Positions 1 through 41,378 are shown, counted from the stretch's first letter. The stretch: 64,000 nt of DNA from Mesocentrotus franciscanus (GCA_037976565.1 CP137672.1:34488737-34552736); one strand, 5' to 3'. The notes: generated by a model from the sequence alone, not told the origin. Numbers and translations are program-made.

Positions 1-242
1 TTGTGGAAAAGATTTGTGGATTGTGTATCAAAGAACATTAATAGGTACCTTTTGATGCACAAAGTTGTTGCTAAGATGTCTGGTATGGGCTAAATGACTA
101 AGTAATGCCATAATATTCTAAAGCAAACACAACAATTCTCATTGGCATAGTTATAAATATCAGAGATACAGATCTGAATACATATTAGAAATCTATCAAC
201 ATTTCCAGTATTATCATCTCTACTATATGTACAAGAGTTTAC

Positions 243-30300
<30,058 letters not shown>

Positions 30301-30623
30301 CTTGCTAGATTCTGATATTCACTAATATATTAAAGTTTTTATTTCCACAACCTGAAGAATTGAGAAGAATCAAAGAAATTTGTTAACGGTGTACCGGCCG
30401 AATGAGCTCATGCAGGCCGACATGAATAGAGAGAAGCAGCAAGTAGTTCCGGATAAAATAATATCCATTCCCCTTTACTGATATGATAGCTATAGCTCAT
30501 TAAATCATTATATAAATCAAAGGAAAAAAATAATGACAACTTTTATTCACAATTTATACTTAACAGATTTAATGGATCTAAATTAAAAATACGAAAGTCC
30601 CACTTCTATTACTATATTCTTAC

Positions 30624-30790
30624 GCAGTGAGTTAACTAGCCTTGCCACATATTGCCAATCCCCCGCGAGTATACTAGATCTAGAGCGTCGACGCGAGCCG
30701 AGTTCAGTCAATCGGCTCGCCAATAGCTTCCGGGTGCTCGAATCCCTAACGCATCCCTTCAGTGAGGCCGATTTGGCGGTCTGCTACTGA
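30624..30790 (-). promoter_or_regulatory. CLTC: Candidate clathrin heavy chain promoter and 5' noncoding exon
   Basis: This is the most CG-rich stretch upstream of the clathrin start. It holds CCAAT at 30655-30659 and 30720-30724 and a stem GCGAGCCGA/TCGGCTCGC at 30693-30720. A minus-strand GTAAG donor at 30623-30619 and a pyrimidine-rich CAG acceptor at 30357-30352 suggest a noncoding first exon spliced to an exon starting about 30351. No TATA box is evident. Inferred from signals only. Confidence 0.4.
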
Positions 30791-31560
30791 AATTGTACCC
30801 AACAAAATCAATAATTTTAGCAAGATTTTATTAATGCAGCTTACTAAACTTCAACGATAAATGATTTTACGACGGATTTACTCAAACCTGCGATTTGTTT
30901 ATGGCTGCTTTCCCCTGCTAGAGGAATGCAACTTGCAAAACATAGTCCAGAATAATATTCAAGTTAATTTTACTGAAAATCGCCCAAAATAAGCGTATTA
31001 TTGTCACGATCAATAAAATGTTGTAGCCTATAAGTCTACTTCATTCATGATGCATAATCATACGATTGATGAACCATTCAGCTAAAAGTTGAACGACGAA
31101 TAATTCTTTAAAATTACTATCAAAGACGGCTAATACTTCACTCTATATACTAGGGCGGAGCCCATTAATAGGCCTACGTATGGCATGGCAGAAGACTATA
31201 GCTATAGCCTGTAGGTACATAACCTGAGCTATTTTGACCCTATGGCTATATACTGTGGTAGGGTCCATGGCTTAATTATGCAGAGAGGTTGCATAGGCCA
31301 GGAGGTGGAGAGCTGTTATGAACCTACACATTTATATATCTCTGGTTAGCCACAGTAATTGCAATTTCTACAAAGAATGTATCAATGAAAAGTATGATTT
31401 TTCGAATGGCAATCCAGTATATACAACAGAGATCGGTGTTAAAATCTGCCCACACTATAAGGGGTTTCGATAGAACAGATTTCAAGGTCTTGACTCACAT
31501 GATATATACCCTTCCCCCAAACGGCCATGGCAACTAAATATTAAATGATTAGTATATCGA

Positions 31561-31724
31561 AGTGGTACATATTACAGGTATAAACACCCCCAATAATAAT
31601 TGGTTATTATGTTATCATTATATTACTGTAGGCATATAGACCATAAGTGGTACATACAGGTATAGCACCCCCAATAATTATTGGTTATTATGTTATCATT
31701 ATATTACTGTAGGCATATGGACCA
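31561..31724 (+). repeat. Two-copy tandem duplication, about 85-bp unit
   Basis: AGTGGTACAT...GGCATATAGACCAT is repeated starting at 31646 with a few changes and small gaps. Confidence 0.9.
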
Positions 31725-32572
31725 TGTACTCGATCTAAATCCTTCTTTGATAAAAATTTGCATAATATGTGACGATTCTATTTTGTTGTATTATTAAAGT
31801 GCTATATCTCCAGTTGGACTATACTGATTGGAATTTTTACATGATGAATACTGTACTATGAGAAAAATACTCGCCTATGACACGATAGTCCATCCTTTGT
31901 ATGAAACTTTGATATGCGGACTTGCTGAAAGTCATCTATGTAGCTGAAAACAATCAAGTTTGAATGAATAAATAAAACAAAGAGTTGAAAATATCTGTAT
32001 GGGGACTTGTAAAATAAAATTACTATATTTATCATATCACCGTAAGTTATAGGACCATTTACATTTGTTATGCACCCATCATGAACGTTTCACAATAATT
32101 TTATATTCTTTTGTTTTATCTCCAATGTTTTAACTTTCAATAAAAGGTGAATCTATAATATAAGTGGAACAAAGAAGAAGAAATCAAATATCTTATTTTT
32201 CTCTGATTAAAAGCCCGAAAACCGAAATGACGAAGCACAGTGATGGTAGATGGCGCTACCAATTTCCGCCGAGATGTGCTTGATCCATATAGAGTCAGGT
32301 ATATATCTCCATGGTTTGATCAGACATGTAAACGGAAACTGCTGGGGTATATTCGTGGTTGCTTCATTATCAATATGGGCCTTCAAGCACCATTGTTAAT
32401 GAATATACAGGTAATACATGTATAGCCGGGATATAACATCGGAGCAGGGGTGTGTAAGACCCATCACCGCCCCCCCCTCAACTTAAAACTTTGCCTGCCG
32501 ATATTGGCCTATAAAAAAACAGAGAAAAAACGAATAAGTACAAAATTAAAGGTGGCGTGGGCCAACCAAACA

Positions 32573-32713
32573 GTTTGTACGGATTAATTGAATGTGCCTT
32601 GTATTTTACCTTTCAAATGTTTTAAGATTGAATGACACAGGTACGTCTGGGTGACGCTGCAATCATTTTTTCCACGACAGCCATACATGCAATGAAGTCT
32701 ACTTTTTGTTTTC
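32573..32713 (+). repeat. Separated direct duplication, copy 1
   Basis: GTTTGTACGGATTAATTGAA onward matches 32997-33132 with few substitutions and small indels; both contain GACACAGGTACGTCTGGGTG. Confidence 0.9.
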
Positions 32714-32996
32714 TTTGGAATTCCTTGTCCTCCTCGTTAAGAAAAATCATCCTATTTTTAAATTAATTTAGAAGAAAGATTAATTTATTCTTGTTATTTT
32801 CTTTTCCATATTCTGTCATAATTTAATCAGTTGTTTTTAATTCAATTTTCTAATTTACTACCCCAACACTTTTGTTTTACTCTACCTTTTCTCTTCCGCC
32901 GAAATTATTAATGTTATTACTTGTCAATTCATGGGACCATCAACCTGTCAATCCTCAATATGCTTTTAATGATGATTGGTTCCTTTTGTCTTTTGA

Positions 32997-33132
32997 GTTT
33001 GTACGAATTAATTGAATGTACCTTGTATTTTACCTTCAAATGTTTTAAGATTGAATGACACAGGTACGTCTGGGTGACGCCGCAATCATTTTTTCCACGA
33101 CAGCCATACAATGAAGTCTCCTTTTTGTTTTC
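32997..33132 (+). repeat. Separated direct duplication, copy 2
   Basis: It is the second copy of the 32573-32713 unit, about 280 bp further on, nearer the intronless gene. Confidence 0.9.
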
Positions 33133-33546
33133 ACTATTTTAGACACATGTATATGAAATACTGATTTTCTGTCCTTTACCTGCATGGCTGTACGGACCTA
33201 CCGAGATTACAAAGAGATAATCTGCCCATTCAAATTCTGCATTCTCTAATAAACAATGAACCCTAAAAAGTTGCTTCACCAGTACCATTTAGCTTATGAT
33301 GAGCCCGAACATCTAAACTTATAATAGGCCTATCAAAGTCACCATTATGAAGCTTTGATCTTTCCGATTATCGGCACCCTTTAATATTGACACGCAGGAA
33401 AAGCTACGGATTAGCGAAAGGTTTCGGGAATTGTTCTTCTCTCTACGGAAGATAATCCGAGAGCAATCTGCTGGATGGGTGAAGGATTAAAGAAAAACGC
33501 CATTGTCTTGGAATATCCGCCAGGATCATGTGACTTCGATAATTGA

Positions 33547-33580
33547 CCAATCGTGTGTGACAGTTTCGCAGCCATCCAAT
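33547..33580 (+). promoter_or_regulatory. Two CCAAT boxes upstream of the intronless gene
   Basis: CCAAT at 33547-33551 and 33576-33580, same orientation, about 130-160 bp before the predicted start site, a usual distance for NF-Y sites. TCATGTGAC, resembling an M-box, lies just upstream at 33526-33534. Confidence 0.5.
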
Positions 33581-33637
33581 GAGGACTCACACTGAGGCAC
33601 TTTTGTGTATCTTTGTGCGTTGTGTTTTAGTGGGGTT

Positions 33638-33649
33638 CACGTGCACGTG
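33638..33649 (+). promoter_or_regulatory. Double E-box CACGTGCACGTG
   Basis: Two abutting perfect CACGTG palindromes lie about 65 bp upstream of the predicted start site. CACGTG is the site of MYC/MAX/MNT-type and USF/TFE-type bHLH-zipper factors, and an MNT gene lies 7.7 kb downstream. Confidence 0.6.
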
Positions 33650-33678
33650 CCATAGGCTTACGGTTTATGATCTCGGAT

Positions 33679-33711
33679 TATAAGGATTTTATTTTCGAGA
33701 GGACAGTCAGA
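33679..33711 (+). promoter_or_regulatory. TATA-Inr core promoter of the intronless gene
   Basis: TATAAG at 33679-33684 is followed 30 bp later by an initiator-like TCAGATC centred on A33709. This spacing is standard. It gives a 5' untranslated leader of about 67 nt with no upstream ATG. Confidence 0.6.
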
Positions 33712-33775
33712 TCTGCGATTATCTTCTTCACTGAGATCAGTACTAGTACTATTCATTCTTTAGTCTAATATCATC

Positions 33776-34741
33776 ATGGCATCCGTGCCCCAAGAACCTT
33801 TGACATCGGCCTGCTCTGCCACCGTTCCCAATGATGTTTGCTGCGGTGGGGAGTGTGGGTCTGAAGTCTTCTGCGACGATTGGACTGAAGGTCTCGACTG
33901 GCTCATCGAGATGGTTTCTGCTGACGACATGATACAGTACTCAGCTGCCATCGATGACAAACTTCAAATTGATGACAACGAAGAGGGGGCTGATCAAATA
34001 TCAACCGCTGAACTTGTTCCGAGTGACTATGACCATAACACTGTGATGGACGTCAAGGACAATGTGTGCCCTTCTGTGTTACCAGCTCAGTCGTCACCAA
34101 GTCTGCCTGGTCCGTCTTTAGCGTCGCCAACAGCCGATATTGTCCCCGTCTTGCCGCCATTTATCAATTCGCAGAGTTCCAATCACCGTTCGGTATCTAC
34201 ACAGAAGACAGCTGACATTAATGGCAACTGCATCACTGTTCCAGTACCATTGCCTACCAGTCATTCATTGACAGCAGTACTTCCCGCCAATCAGCCAATC
34301 TTGACTCGAGAGCACACCCCAACAACACCGATTCCTCATCGTTTCAACAACGTCCTTGAGGCGGATAACTACAGCCCTCCTCGTACTCGAAGAGTACGAA
34401 TGCACGTCAACGCCAGCTTCGACCACAGAGCCAAATACTACTCTCTTCGCCGACAGTTCCCCGACCTCAAAGCCTCCTTGATGGACTTTCTCGCTAAGCT
34501 CATCCGGAACGCCAAATTTGGGAACGACGAGTTGCAACGCGTCGCTCAGAAGGAACTCCAGTCCGTCACAACGAGTGCGATCCAGAGTCGACTCATGGAG
34601 ATCGTACCAGGTTTGGCCACCCGGGGTATCAGTCATACCAGCATTTATCGTTTTCTTCAGCCCCTTTCCATCAAGACCATTAAGAAATGCTTAAAGGACA
34701 GCTCAGCGTGGTGCGCAGTCAACGACGTGCTTACCATCTAA
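33776..34741 (+). CDS. Unrecognised intronless protein, 321 residues
   Basis: I do not recognise this protein. The frame runs unbroken from ATG (context ATCATGG) to TAA and its base use is clearly coding compared with its surroundings. Residues 1-75 are acidic and Cys-containing (CCGGEC near 22-27, then an acidic, possibly amphipathic stretch around DWTEGLDWLIEMV at 35-47). Residues 95-200 are rich in Pro, Ser and Thr and probably disordered. A basic cluster TRRVRMH at 204-210 could be a nuclear signal. Residues 216-310 look helical and folded (FDHRAKYYSLRRQFPD onward, ending near TIKKCLKD). There is no signal peptide or membrane segment. TATA-Inr, CCAAT and double E-box signals precede it. 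The acidic plus Pro/Ser-rich plus basic layout suggests a nuclear regulator, which is inference. Confidence 0.85.
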   Translation: MASVPQEPLTSACSATVPNDVCCGGECGSEVFCDDWTEGLDWLIEMVSADDMIQYSAAIDDKLQIDDNEEGADQISTAELVPSDYDHNTVMDVKDNVCPSVLPAQSSPSLPGPSLASPTADIVPVLPPFINSQSSNHRSVSTQKTADINGNCITVPVPLPTSHSLTAVLPANQPILTREHTPTTPIPHRFNNVLEADNYSPPRTRRVRMHVNASFDHRAKYYSLRRQFPDLKASLMDFLAKLIRNAKFGNDELQRVAQKELQSVTTSAIQSRLMEIVPGLATRGISHTSIYRFLQPLSIKTIKKCLKDSSAWCAVNDVLTI

Positions 34742-35780
34742 TTAGAACATTCTGCTTTGCAATGTCGACGGCGAACTGATTTTAACTTCAAGACTTGCAT
34801 ACACAAATATTCTGTTGCAAAAACATTATCTTCAAAGGAATAGCATAGTTTTTGTTCATTGCCTTTATTTCAGATTAATGGTGCTAAAGCCTAAAACTGA
34901 TTAAATGTTAATTTTTGTGTAATGCATCAAGTTTTCAGTTTTAATTACTAGTCATTATCTTGCCATGAATGTACTATAATTATGTACCATCACGTTATAA
35001 TACGATTCCAAGGGAGCAAAAACATTCCTTCTCATTGCTTTCATTGATAGTGCACTTGTATGTTTTGAAATTTGAATGTTATACAATCATGTACTTCATT
35101 GTGAAGTACTAATAATTATCTTTTCATATATATGTATACTAGTATTTGTAATTTTTAGTTTACATGCATTGATGCAACAAAATTAGGACTTAGATTATGG
35201 TTGTATTCGAAGATTTTTCTAAATATTTTATTACAATCATCATCATAATGTTTCATCCTTTTGCCAATTTATTCAAATCGTAATTTTTTCCAGTTCTATA
35301 TAGTTTACACCTTGCCTTTAAAAGCCATAAATATTATGATTACGTGTAACCGATAATCTCTTTGCTAATGTCTCCTTTGTTGTGCATGATCAATAACGTG
35401 ATGTTTAAAACAGTGTCGGATCTGGGTGAAGTCTATTACATTGACTTGTATCTATTCTTGAAGCAAAAACATATTTTCATCGAAATATCCGTAGCATACT
35501 TCACAGTTCATTCTTGAATATCGTCAGGTTTTGTGCAAACCTTGATTGATTTTCACGTCATTATGGTTTCAGTATTTATAAGTTGTGCATTATTTGAGTC
35601 ATCGCTAATTTTTAAATATATTTTTGTCTTGTGGCGTCTTACTTTCGATGGTTAACACTTGTAAGCCTTTATTTCTTGTTTTGTGTAGCATGATGTTTTC
35701 ACTTTTTATGGCTACATGTTCATGTATCTGAAACACTGTTGTAAATATTGTAATGGTATATAAATTATTTTTTAAATGAC
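34742..35780 (+). other. 3' region of the intronless gene
   Basis: AT-rich sequence. ATTAAA at 34900-34905 is the first poly(A)-type signal I see after the stop. Several ATTTA-type stretches (for example near 35575) would fit an unstable mRNA. The true end of the transcript cannot be fixed from sequence. Confidence 0.4.
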
Positions 35781-35840
35781 ACCAGTTAGTACTTCGTGTA
35801 TTCCAGTATTGTGTGACGACTTATGTGACGACTTATCTAG

Positions 35841-35908
35841 AGCGAAAAGAGAGAGACGAGAGAGAGAGAGAGAGAGAGCGCGAGGGGGAGAGAGCGCGCG
35901 AGAGAGAT
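35841..35908 (+). repeat. GA-rich microsatellite
   Basis: GAGAGA tract with GCGC interruptions; open frames across it are artefacts. Confidence 0.95.
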
Positions 35909-36062
35909 CGTGATTCAGCAAATCCCATCTTACTTTCGATATCAACAGCGCCATCTCTAAACCAATATTTGCATTCCTTCTCTTCCTGTTTTTTTTATAT
36001 ACCAATCTCTTCGAAAAATCATAGAGATCGGTAGTTTTATCGTCCCACCCCTTGAAGGTAAC

Positions 36063-36153
36063 TGACTCACCCCCACTCTTCTACCCAAGGGCGTCGATCC
36101 ATCTTCGGGTACCTGACTCACCCCCCTCTTCTACCCAAGGGCGTCGATCCATC
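36063..36153 (+). repeat. Two-copy tandem repeat, 50-bp period
   Basis: TGACTCACCCCCACTCTTCT and about 20 further bases recur at 36113 with one deletion. Confidence 0.9.
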
Positions 36154-37006
36154 CTCCTCCTTTTTTCTTTTCTTTTTTGTTGGTGTGGGGGTGTGTGTAC
36201 ATTGATTATTTATACACGTATACCATTTTGTAGTTAATCCATTTCTTGTTAGAAATTGACTCTCCTTAATTCACCATGGAGGCCTAAATTCAAGGACACA
36301 AAAAACACCATCTAGCTGATATAGGCCAATTATTACAAACTTACACAGGCATTTACTAATCACAACAAGTTACCAGCGAACATAAATTTAGGCCTACCAA
36401 CATTTTAGATTTACATAAAAAATGAGGCAAGTAACAAACATGAAGGTGCAAAAGTTTTTTAAAAATATGCTTAAATTGGACCGTGGGGATGCCGGGATTA
36501 GACCCATTCAATACCATATCCAAGTCACGGGCCTCTGGAGCATATAACGATAGCCCTATTGCTTATACATGTACAATAATTAGCTAGGTATGCATATACA
36601 TCTACTACTTCTTTGGGGATTAGTCTGGCCGAAAATGGGATCTATCATGCCATAATATAGTCCACAACAACGCTAGGTAATTTAGCAAGCAATTAATATA
36701 AAGGGAATGTTTTTGCTGTGGAAGTCAATGGTCACAGAGGAAATGCAAAAATCCGGATAATTTCTTAGAATTTTATAGAAATACTGAATGGGGCGGCAAA
36801 CGTATGATTAGCATTAACACGTTAGTAGAGTGGCGTATCCATTGTATACAATGAGCGGGCCCGGCGTATTCCTTTCGAAAGCAATGGGAGTGTAACTGTA
36901 TACATTCACGGGGTTGCGCCCGCCCCCGGTGCCCCTGCCTTACGGGGTCAGGGAAGGAATACTGCGCTACCCCTTGTATATCAATATCTGGATAAACCCC
37001 TGCATG

Positions 37007-37375
37007 CAGTGGCGGATCCAGGGGCCAGCCCGGGCCCCTCCCTAGAAAAAAACAGGTAAAAACACCCTTTTTGAAAAAAGAAGTTGGGCCCCTCCTGGCG
37101 CCCAAGGGGTGGCGGTGGAAAAAAATCACCCTTCCGTAGGGAAAATTTTTTTTCGGGTGCCACAAAAAAAAATTGTGCTCACTACCCCTGGCGCCCAAGG
37201 GGTGGTGGTGAAAAAAATTACCCTTCCCGGAGGGAAAAAAATTTTCGGGTGCCAAAATTTTTTTTTGCTCACTACCCCACTGAGCGAAAAATCGACCGGC
37301 ACGATTTTCAAATTTTCGCACGAAGTGGGCCCCTTTTTAGGCCCCCTCCCTTGCCGCCGGCTGGATCCGCCCCTG
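37007..37375. mobile_element. hAT-type MITE with perfect 8-bp target duplication
   Basis: Ends CAGTGGCGGATCCAG and, reversed, CAGGGGCGGATCCAG are flanked by CCTGCATG on both sides (36999-37006 and 37376-37383). Eight-base duplications and CAG-initial ends are hAT hallmarks. Two diverged copies of about 70 bp (GGCGCCCAAGGGGTGG...) lie inside at about 37098 and 37190. No transposase. Confidence 0.9.
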
Positions 37376-37383
37376 CCTGCATG

Positions 37384-38830
37384 ACGGTATATATTATGAC
37401 TCAGAAATATGGGACAACTCCCCCACCCCTCCCCCCAATATCACCGCCTCTGAAATTGCCCATAATTATGATTTCAGACATCTTTCCCAATTTATTTATC
37501 AACACTAACTTTAAAAGAGTATAGGCCTATAGCCCTACATTTTGCAAGATTATGCAAAATAGAAATATACCACTACAAGTACAACTAAATCTGAGTGAAA
37601 TAACAGAAGACCTGTGAATTTTAAGGTGGCCCAGTATTGCAGGTATCAGCCGTTTCAGGTAGGCCAAATTTTCCTATATAGGGCAATTATACAATGGTTC
37701 AATAAAACAATAATTTATTCAAATTTCGAAATTCAAATTTCAAATTTAATCTAATGGTCTAATAGGAAATTCGTGGCGTTTACATGCATTATCTAAAAAA
37801 AAAATGTACTCGTGACATGATAAATACAACATTAGACGATTATAGAGAGAATAAATATCAGGTAGCACTTTAACATTCACATTTGTATAGATATTTTCTC
37901 TAAATAATTACATTAGACCTATATTCAATTATATTCCTTGATTGTTCATGTATCCAAAGTATAATTACAAACAAAATATTACATTGTATTTATTATTATT
38001 ATTATTATTATGAATATTAATATCATTATTATTGTTATTATTATTAGTTTGACTCATTATATCTTTATAATAAAATATTGTTATTAAGCAAGCAATAAAC
38101 TACAAACAGTTTAACAATCAAAAGAATTTATAAGAATTATTTTTCTATATGGCGGAAAAAACCATGTATAATTATCATATTGGTTACAAATAATATTCAT
38201 ATCTTCTTGGGGCATGTAATACCTTATTCTGATAAATCCACAACAATTATTATCCCTATAAATGAAACCTAAATATGAATGCAGTATGTATGCAATATCA
38301 TGAATAACTATTGAAGGCAGTATGAAATAATTATGAATGAAAATGCAGTATATTATGACATGTGAGCATAAATACAAAAGAGACTTTTTCATTTCATTTG
38401 AGAAGCGATGGCCATTATAAGAAATAAATATAATTGTCCTTAAATAAACACAAATAAGTTTTTGATGATTTCCTACAAATAAATATTAAATAATATTATG
38501 CAAATCATACATTTTACATTTCATTCAACAGACGGATATAGTACGAAAAAGAGTTATAGAGGCGGATCCAGAACTGTCAAATAGGGAGAGAGACAAAAAT
38601 GTTTAAAGCTGATTACGATCCCAAAGAAAACACGTAGGCTACATACAAACTTGAATTCCCCCCTTAATACGTTGCCGCTCCTGGGAAGTATTATATTAAA
38701 CAATAACACTAAAAAAATAATATATTTGTTCACTCGGATAAACTGATTAGGCCTAAGCATTCTCTCTCTCTCTCATTCCCACCATGATTTCGTTTTCCCT
38801 CTCCTTCTCCTGTAAGGCTTTTCCCCCAAT
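37384..38830. other. AT-rich intergenic stretch
   Basis: It has ATT runs at 37988-38046 and a solitary GGCGGATCCAG terminus at 38561-38571 that matches the ends of the neighbouring hAT-type elements. No gene is seen. Confidence 0.6.
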
Positions 38831-38984
38831 TTTTTTTCTATTCCTCATTTAACCCCCCCCTGCACTAGTCAGAAATAGACGCGGATGATATAACACGACA
38901 TGCAAATCAATTTTTTTATTCCTCATTTTAACCCCGCACTAGTCAGAAATAGACTCGGATGTCATAACACGACATGCAAATCAG
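38831..38984 (+). repeat. Two-copy tandem repeat with octamer motif
   Basis: ATTCCTCATTT...GCACTAGTCAGAAATAGAC...ACATGCAAATCA is repeated with a period of about 75 bp. The octamer ATGCAAAT, a POU-factor site, is intact in both copies (38900-38907, 38974-38981). Confidence 0.85.
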
Positions 38985-39011
38985 TACAAATGATTACAAA
39001 AATACACGTTA

Positions 39012-39033
39012 CACGTGTTTCCCCGATCACGTG
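39012..39033 (+). promoter_or_regulatory. Pair of CACGTG E-boxes
   Basis: CACGTG at 39012-39017 and 39028-39033, 16 bp apart, in a locally CG-richer stretch about 2.3 kb upstream of the MNT start codon. Confidence 0.4.
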
Positions 39034-39819
39034 TTGCATGACGCCAGGTCAAACTCATGTTTATTCATATTATTTACAATCATCCGACACGCCCCACCTC
39101 TTCTCTTCTTGGCGCATTGCAAATAATGGTGACGGCATTTCCCGTGTCAAAAGCGCGCGGCCTGTCAGAATGATAGACAGGAAGCAAATTTGATATTAGA
39201 CTTTTCCCAAGTCGCCTTTCCTATAATACCACTTGGTAGCGGCACGGCTGAGCTAAGCTAATTGGGGGGAAGGGGGTTGGGGAGGGGGAGGGGATAACAG
39301 GGGGGGGGGGGATACCTCGTCCCTACAAAGCTATAGGAAAAAAAAACCCACCAAAGGTTAACACACCGACAAGATTTCCCGTATTGGCAGATCCACTGGG
39401 GAAAAAGTGGATATGGTGGCTTTTGTTCCCCATGAAAGGCACCTATTAGGCTTATCTGTTTTATCTCATTTGTTTTATTTTATTTTGTTATATCGTATTT
39501 TATTTGTTTGTTCTTCTTATTATAACAGTTATGATTTTCACATTAATTTGTATAGCGCGCTTCATGTTTTCTTAGCACTTTACATTGTAATTCTTATTAC
39601 CTCAGTGGCTCAGTCTTTGAGTTCACTTGCTTTTCCAGACATGATACGGCACACGTTCCACTCTCTGGGGAGTATTCCAACTAATCATCATTTTACAAGC
39701 ACGCACCTGGTTAAAGAGAAGCAATGCCAAGTTGCCTCAGAGGACAGTAAGTGTCGTACCGGGGATTGATCCCACAGTCAATTAAGTGTTTAAACCCGTG
39801 CACTTGACTATACAACCCC

Positions 39820-40111
39820 CAGTGGCGGATCACGGGGGCCCTCTCCTGAAAACACCAGGTAAAAACACACTAATTATATATTTTTTGTTTTAAAAAAGAA
39901 GACAGGCCCCCTCCCCTGGAAAAAAATTTAAAAATTAGTGCTCCTTACCCCCCCCCCCACCCCGCTTATGGCACCGGCTGGCTGATTTGCCGCTAAATAT
40001 TTTCTCACAAATTGGGGGAAGAGCTCCTAACCCCCCCCCACCCCCACCTTTTCACCGGCTGACTGATTCGCCGCTAAATATTTTCTCTGAAGGCTGGATC
40101 CGCCCGGCCTG
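39820..40111. mobile_element. Second, diverged hAT-type MITE of the GGCGGATCC family
   Basis: The left end CAGTGGCGGATCACGG and right end CTGGATCCGCC match the element at 37007. The interior has a duplicated CACCGGCTG...GCCGCTAAATATTTTCTC unit. Flanks share AACCCC but not a clean 8-bp duplication. Confidence 0.65.
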
Positions 40112-40175
40112 AACCCCCATTTGTTATTTTGTTGTTATTGTTATTTTTTAATGTTTGTTTTTGTTTTTCTCTGTG

Positions 40176-40210
40176 TTATTATAATTATTATCATTATTAT
40201 TATTATTATA

Positions 40211-40282
<72 letters not shown>

Positions 40283-40291
40283 GTCATTATT
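40176..40291 (+). repeat. ATT microsatellite
   Basis: A long near-perfect trinucleotide run; the poly-Ile and poly-Tyr frames across it are artefacts. Confidence 0.97.
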
Positions 40292-41378
40292 TGGTTAATG
40301 ATCACTGCTGGTTTAATGGTCCATGCTGGCATACTCAGAAGAAGTAACTGAGGAGGGGGTCGAGACTCCAGTTGATGACGGCATCATGACGGACTGTATT
40401 AATCTTTTCACTTTGATAACTTTGACTTCGTCATACTGCCAACAAACTATTAAAGCTTTAGTTACAATAATTATTTCAGCTGTACAGATGTACGATTTCA
40501 TGCAAATACTACTCTTTTCAAGAATTTATATTCAAACGACTGGGAAAGAAGACAAATTGTTTGGGTATATGCAAATGAACAACGTGTTCGTCTCAACGCC
40601 AGAAAAAAATAAGCCCCCATGTGATTCTGTTTGCTTGTAAATATATCGGCTGTTCTGTCTGTAAAAGATACAACATTTTTTTCTGCAATTCAGTTCTTGA
40701 TAAAACAAATTTGCTTTCTTGATAAAACTTACTTTCAAATAAAAATTAAAAGAAAATATATATTAATAGTTAATCAACATTTCGAACTAAATAAACCTAT
40801 AAAAACTATCTTATTGAATAAATAGAATGAAATAGATTTTTTCCAACCTATTTATACAGAGGGGTGAGTAGAGTAATCCCAATCAGTTATGGAAAGCCGT
40901 AATGCACCACGTGATTATGCATGTGGCATAAACAAGCTGACATTTCTATCCTGATTGGCCAATTCTTTTTTATATGTAAATTAGATAGAAAAGTTCATTA
41001 TTTGTAGGGTATGTATGAGATTGAATGGGCTCTCTTTCGTATTTCGATACAAATTATTATATAATACTAATGATTAAATGAGAAATTACCTTTATAAATG
41101 TAATCTTTGTGAAATCGTAAATCACAAAGGCGCTATAAAATAACCTAAAAATAAGAAGTGTATATCTCTACCCCTCATATATAATATGTAAATTAGTAAT
41201 ACGCCCGTCCTGAGTTTATGTTATTATAATCGTAGTGGAAGATATGACGTACGTGAAAGATTCTCTCCTCGAATATGGTGTTATATCACAGGAAAACAAC
41301 GAGTTGTGATCTTTAAAAGGATATTACAGTAACTTTGTTTTATTCTGTGTTGTGCTTTTCATATGTACATGAAAAATC
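40292..41378 (+). promoter_or_regulatory. MNT: Region upstream of MNT, candidate promoter
   Basis: It contains CACGTG at 40908-40913, TATAAAA at 41134-41140 and a CRE half-site TGACGT at 41245-41250 before the MNT start codon. The start site is not determined; none of these is decisive. Confidence 0.35.

Larger units (their letters stand above)
30791..33530. other. Intergenic region between clathrin and the intronless gene
   Basis: AT-rich. It holds an 85-bp tandem duplication at 31561-31724 and a separated direct duplication (32573-32713 and 32997-33132). TCF-like CTTTGAT cores occur in opposite orientations at 33332-33338 and 33353-33359. I find no supported gene. Confidence 0.6.

Noticed and set aside
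33332..33359. Inverted pair of TCF/LEF cores (ATCAAAG and CTTTGAT)
   Set aside because: Short motifs, common by chance in AT-rich DNA; noted only in the intergenic entry.
34265..34636. 123-codon minus-strand frame inside the intronless gene
   Set aside because: Shadow of the plus-strand gene, which has promoter signals and the longer frame.
36773..37524. Long frames on both strands, 146-182 codons
   Set aside because: They lie across the hAT-type MITE and its A/T and G/C runs; composition is not protein-like.
39530..39800. Possible tRNA-derived SINE (stretches TATAGCGCGCTTC and GGATTGATCCCAC)
   Set aside because: I could not place A and B box promoter motifs at proper spacing or a 3' tail.
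40121..40351. Open frames rich in Ile or Tyr
   Set aside because: They are produced by the ATT microsatellite and have no protein-like composition.
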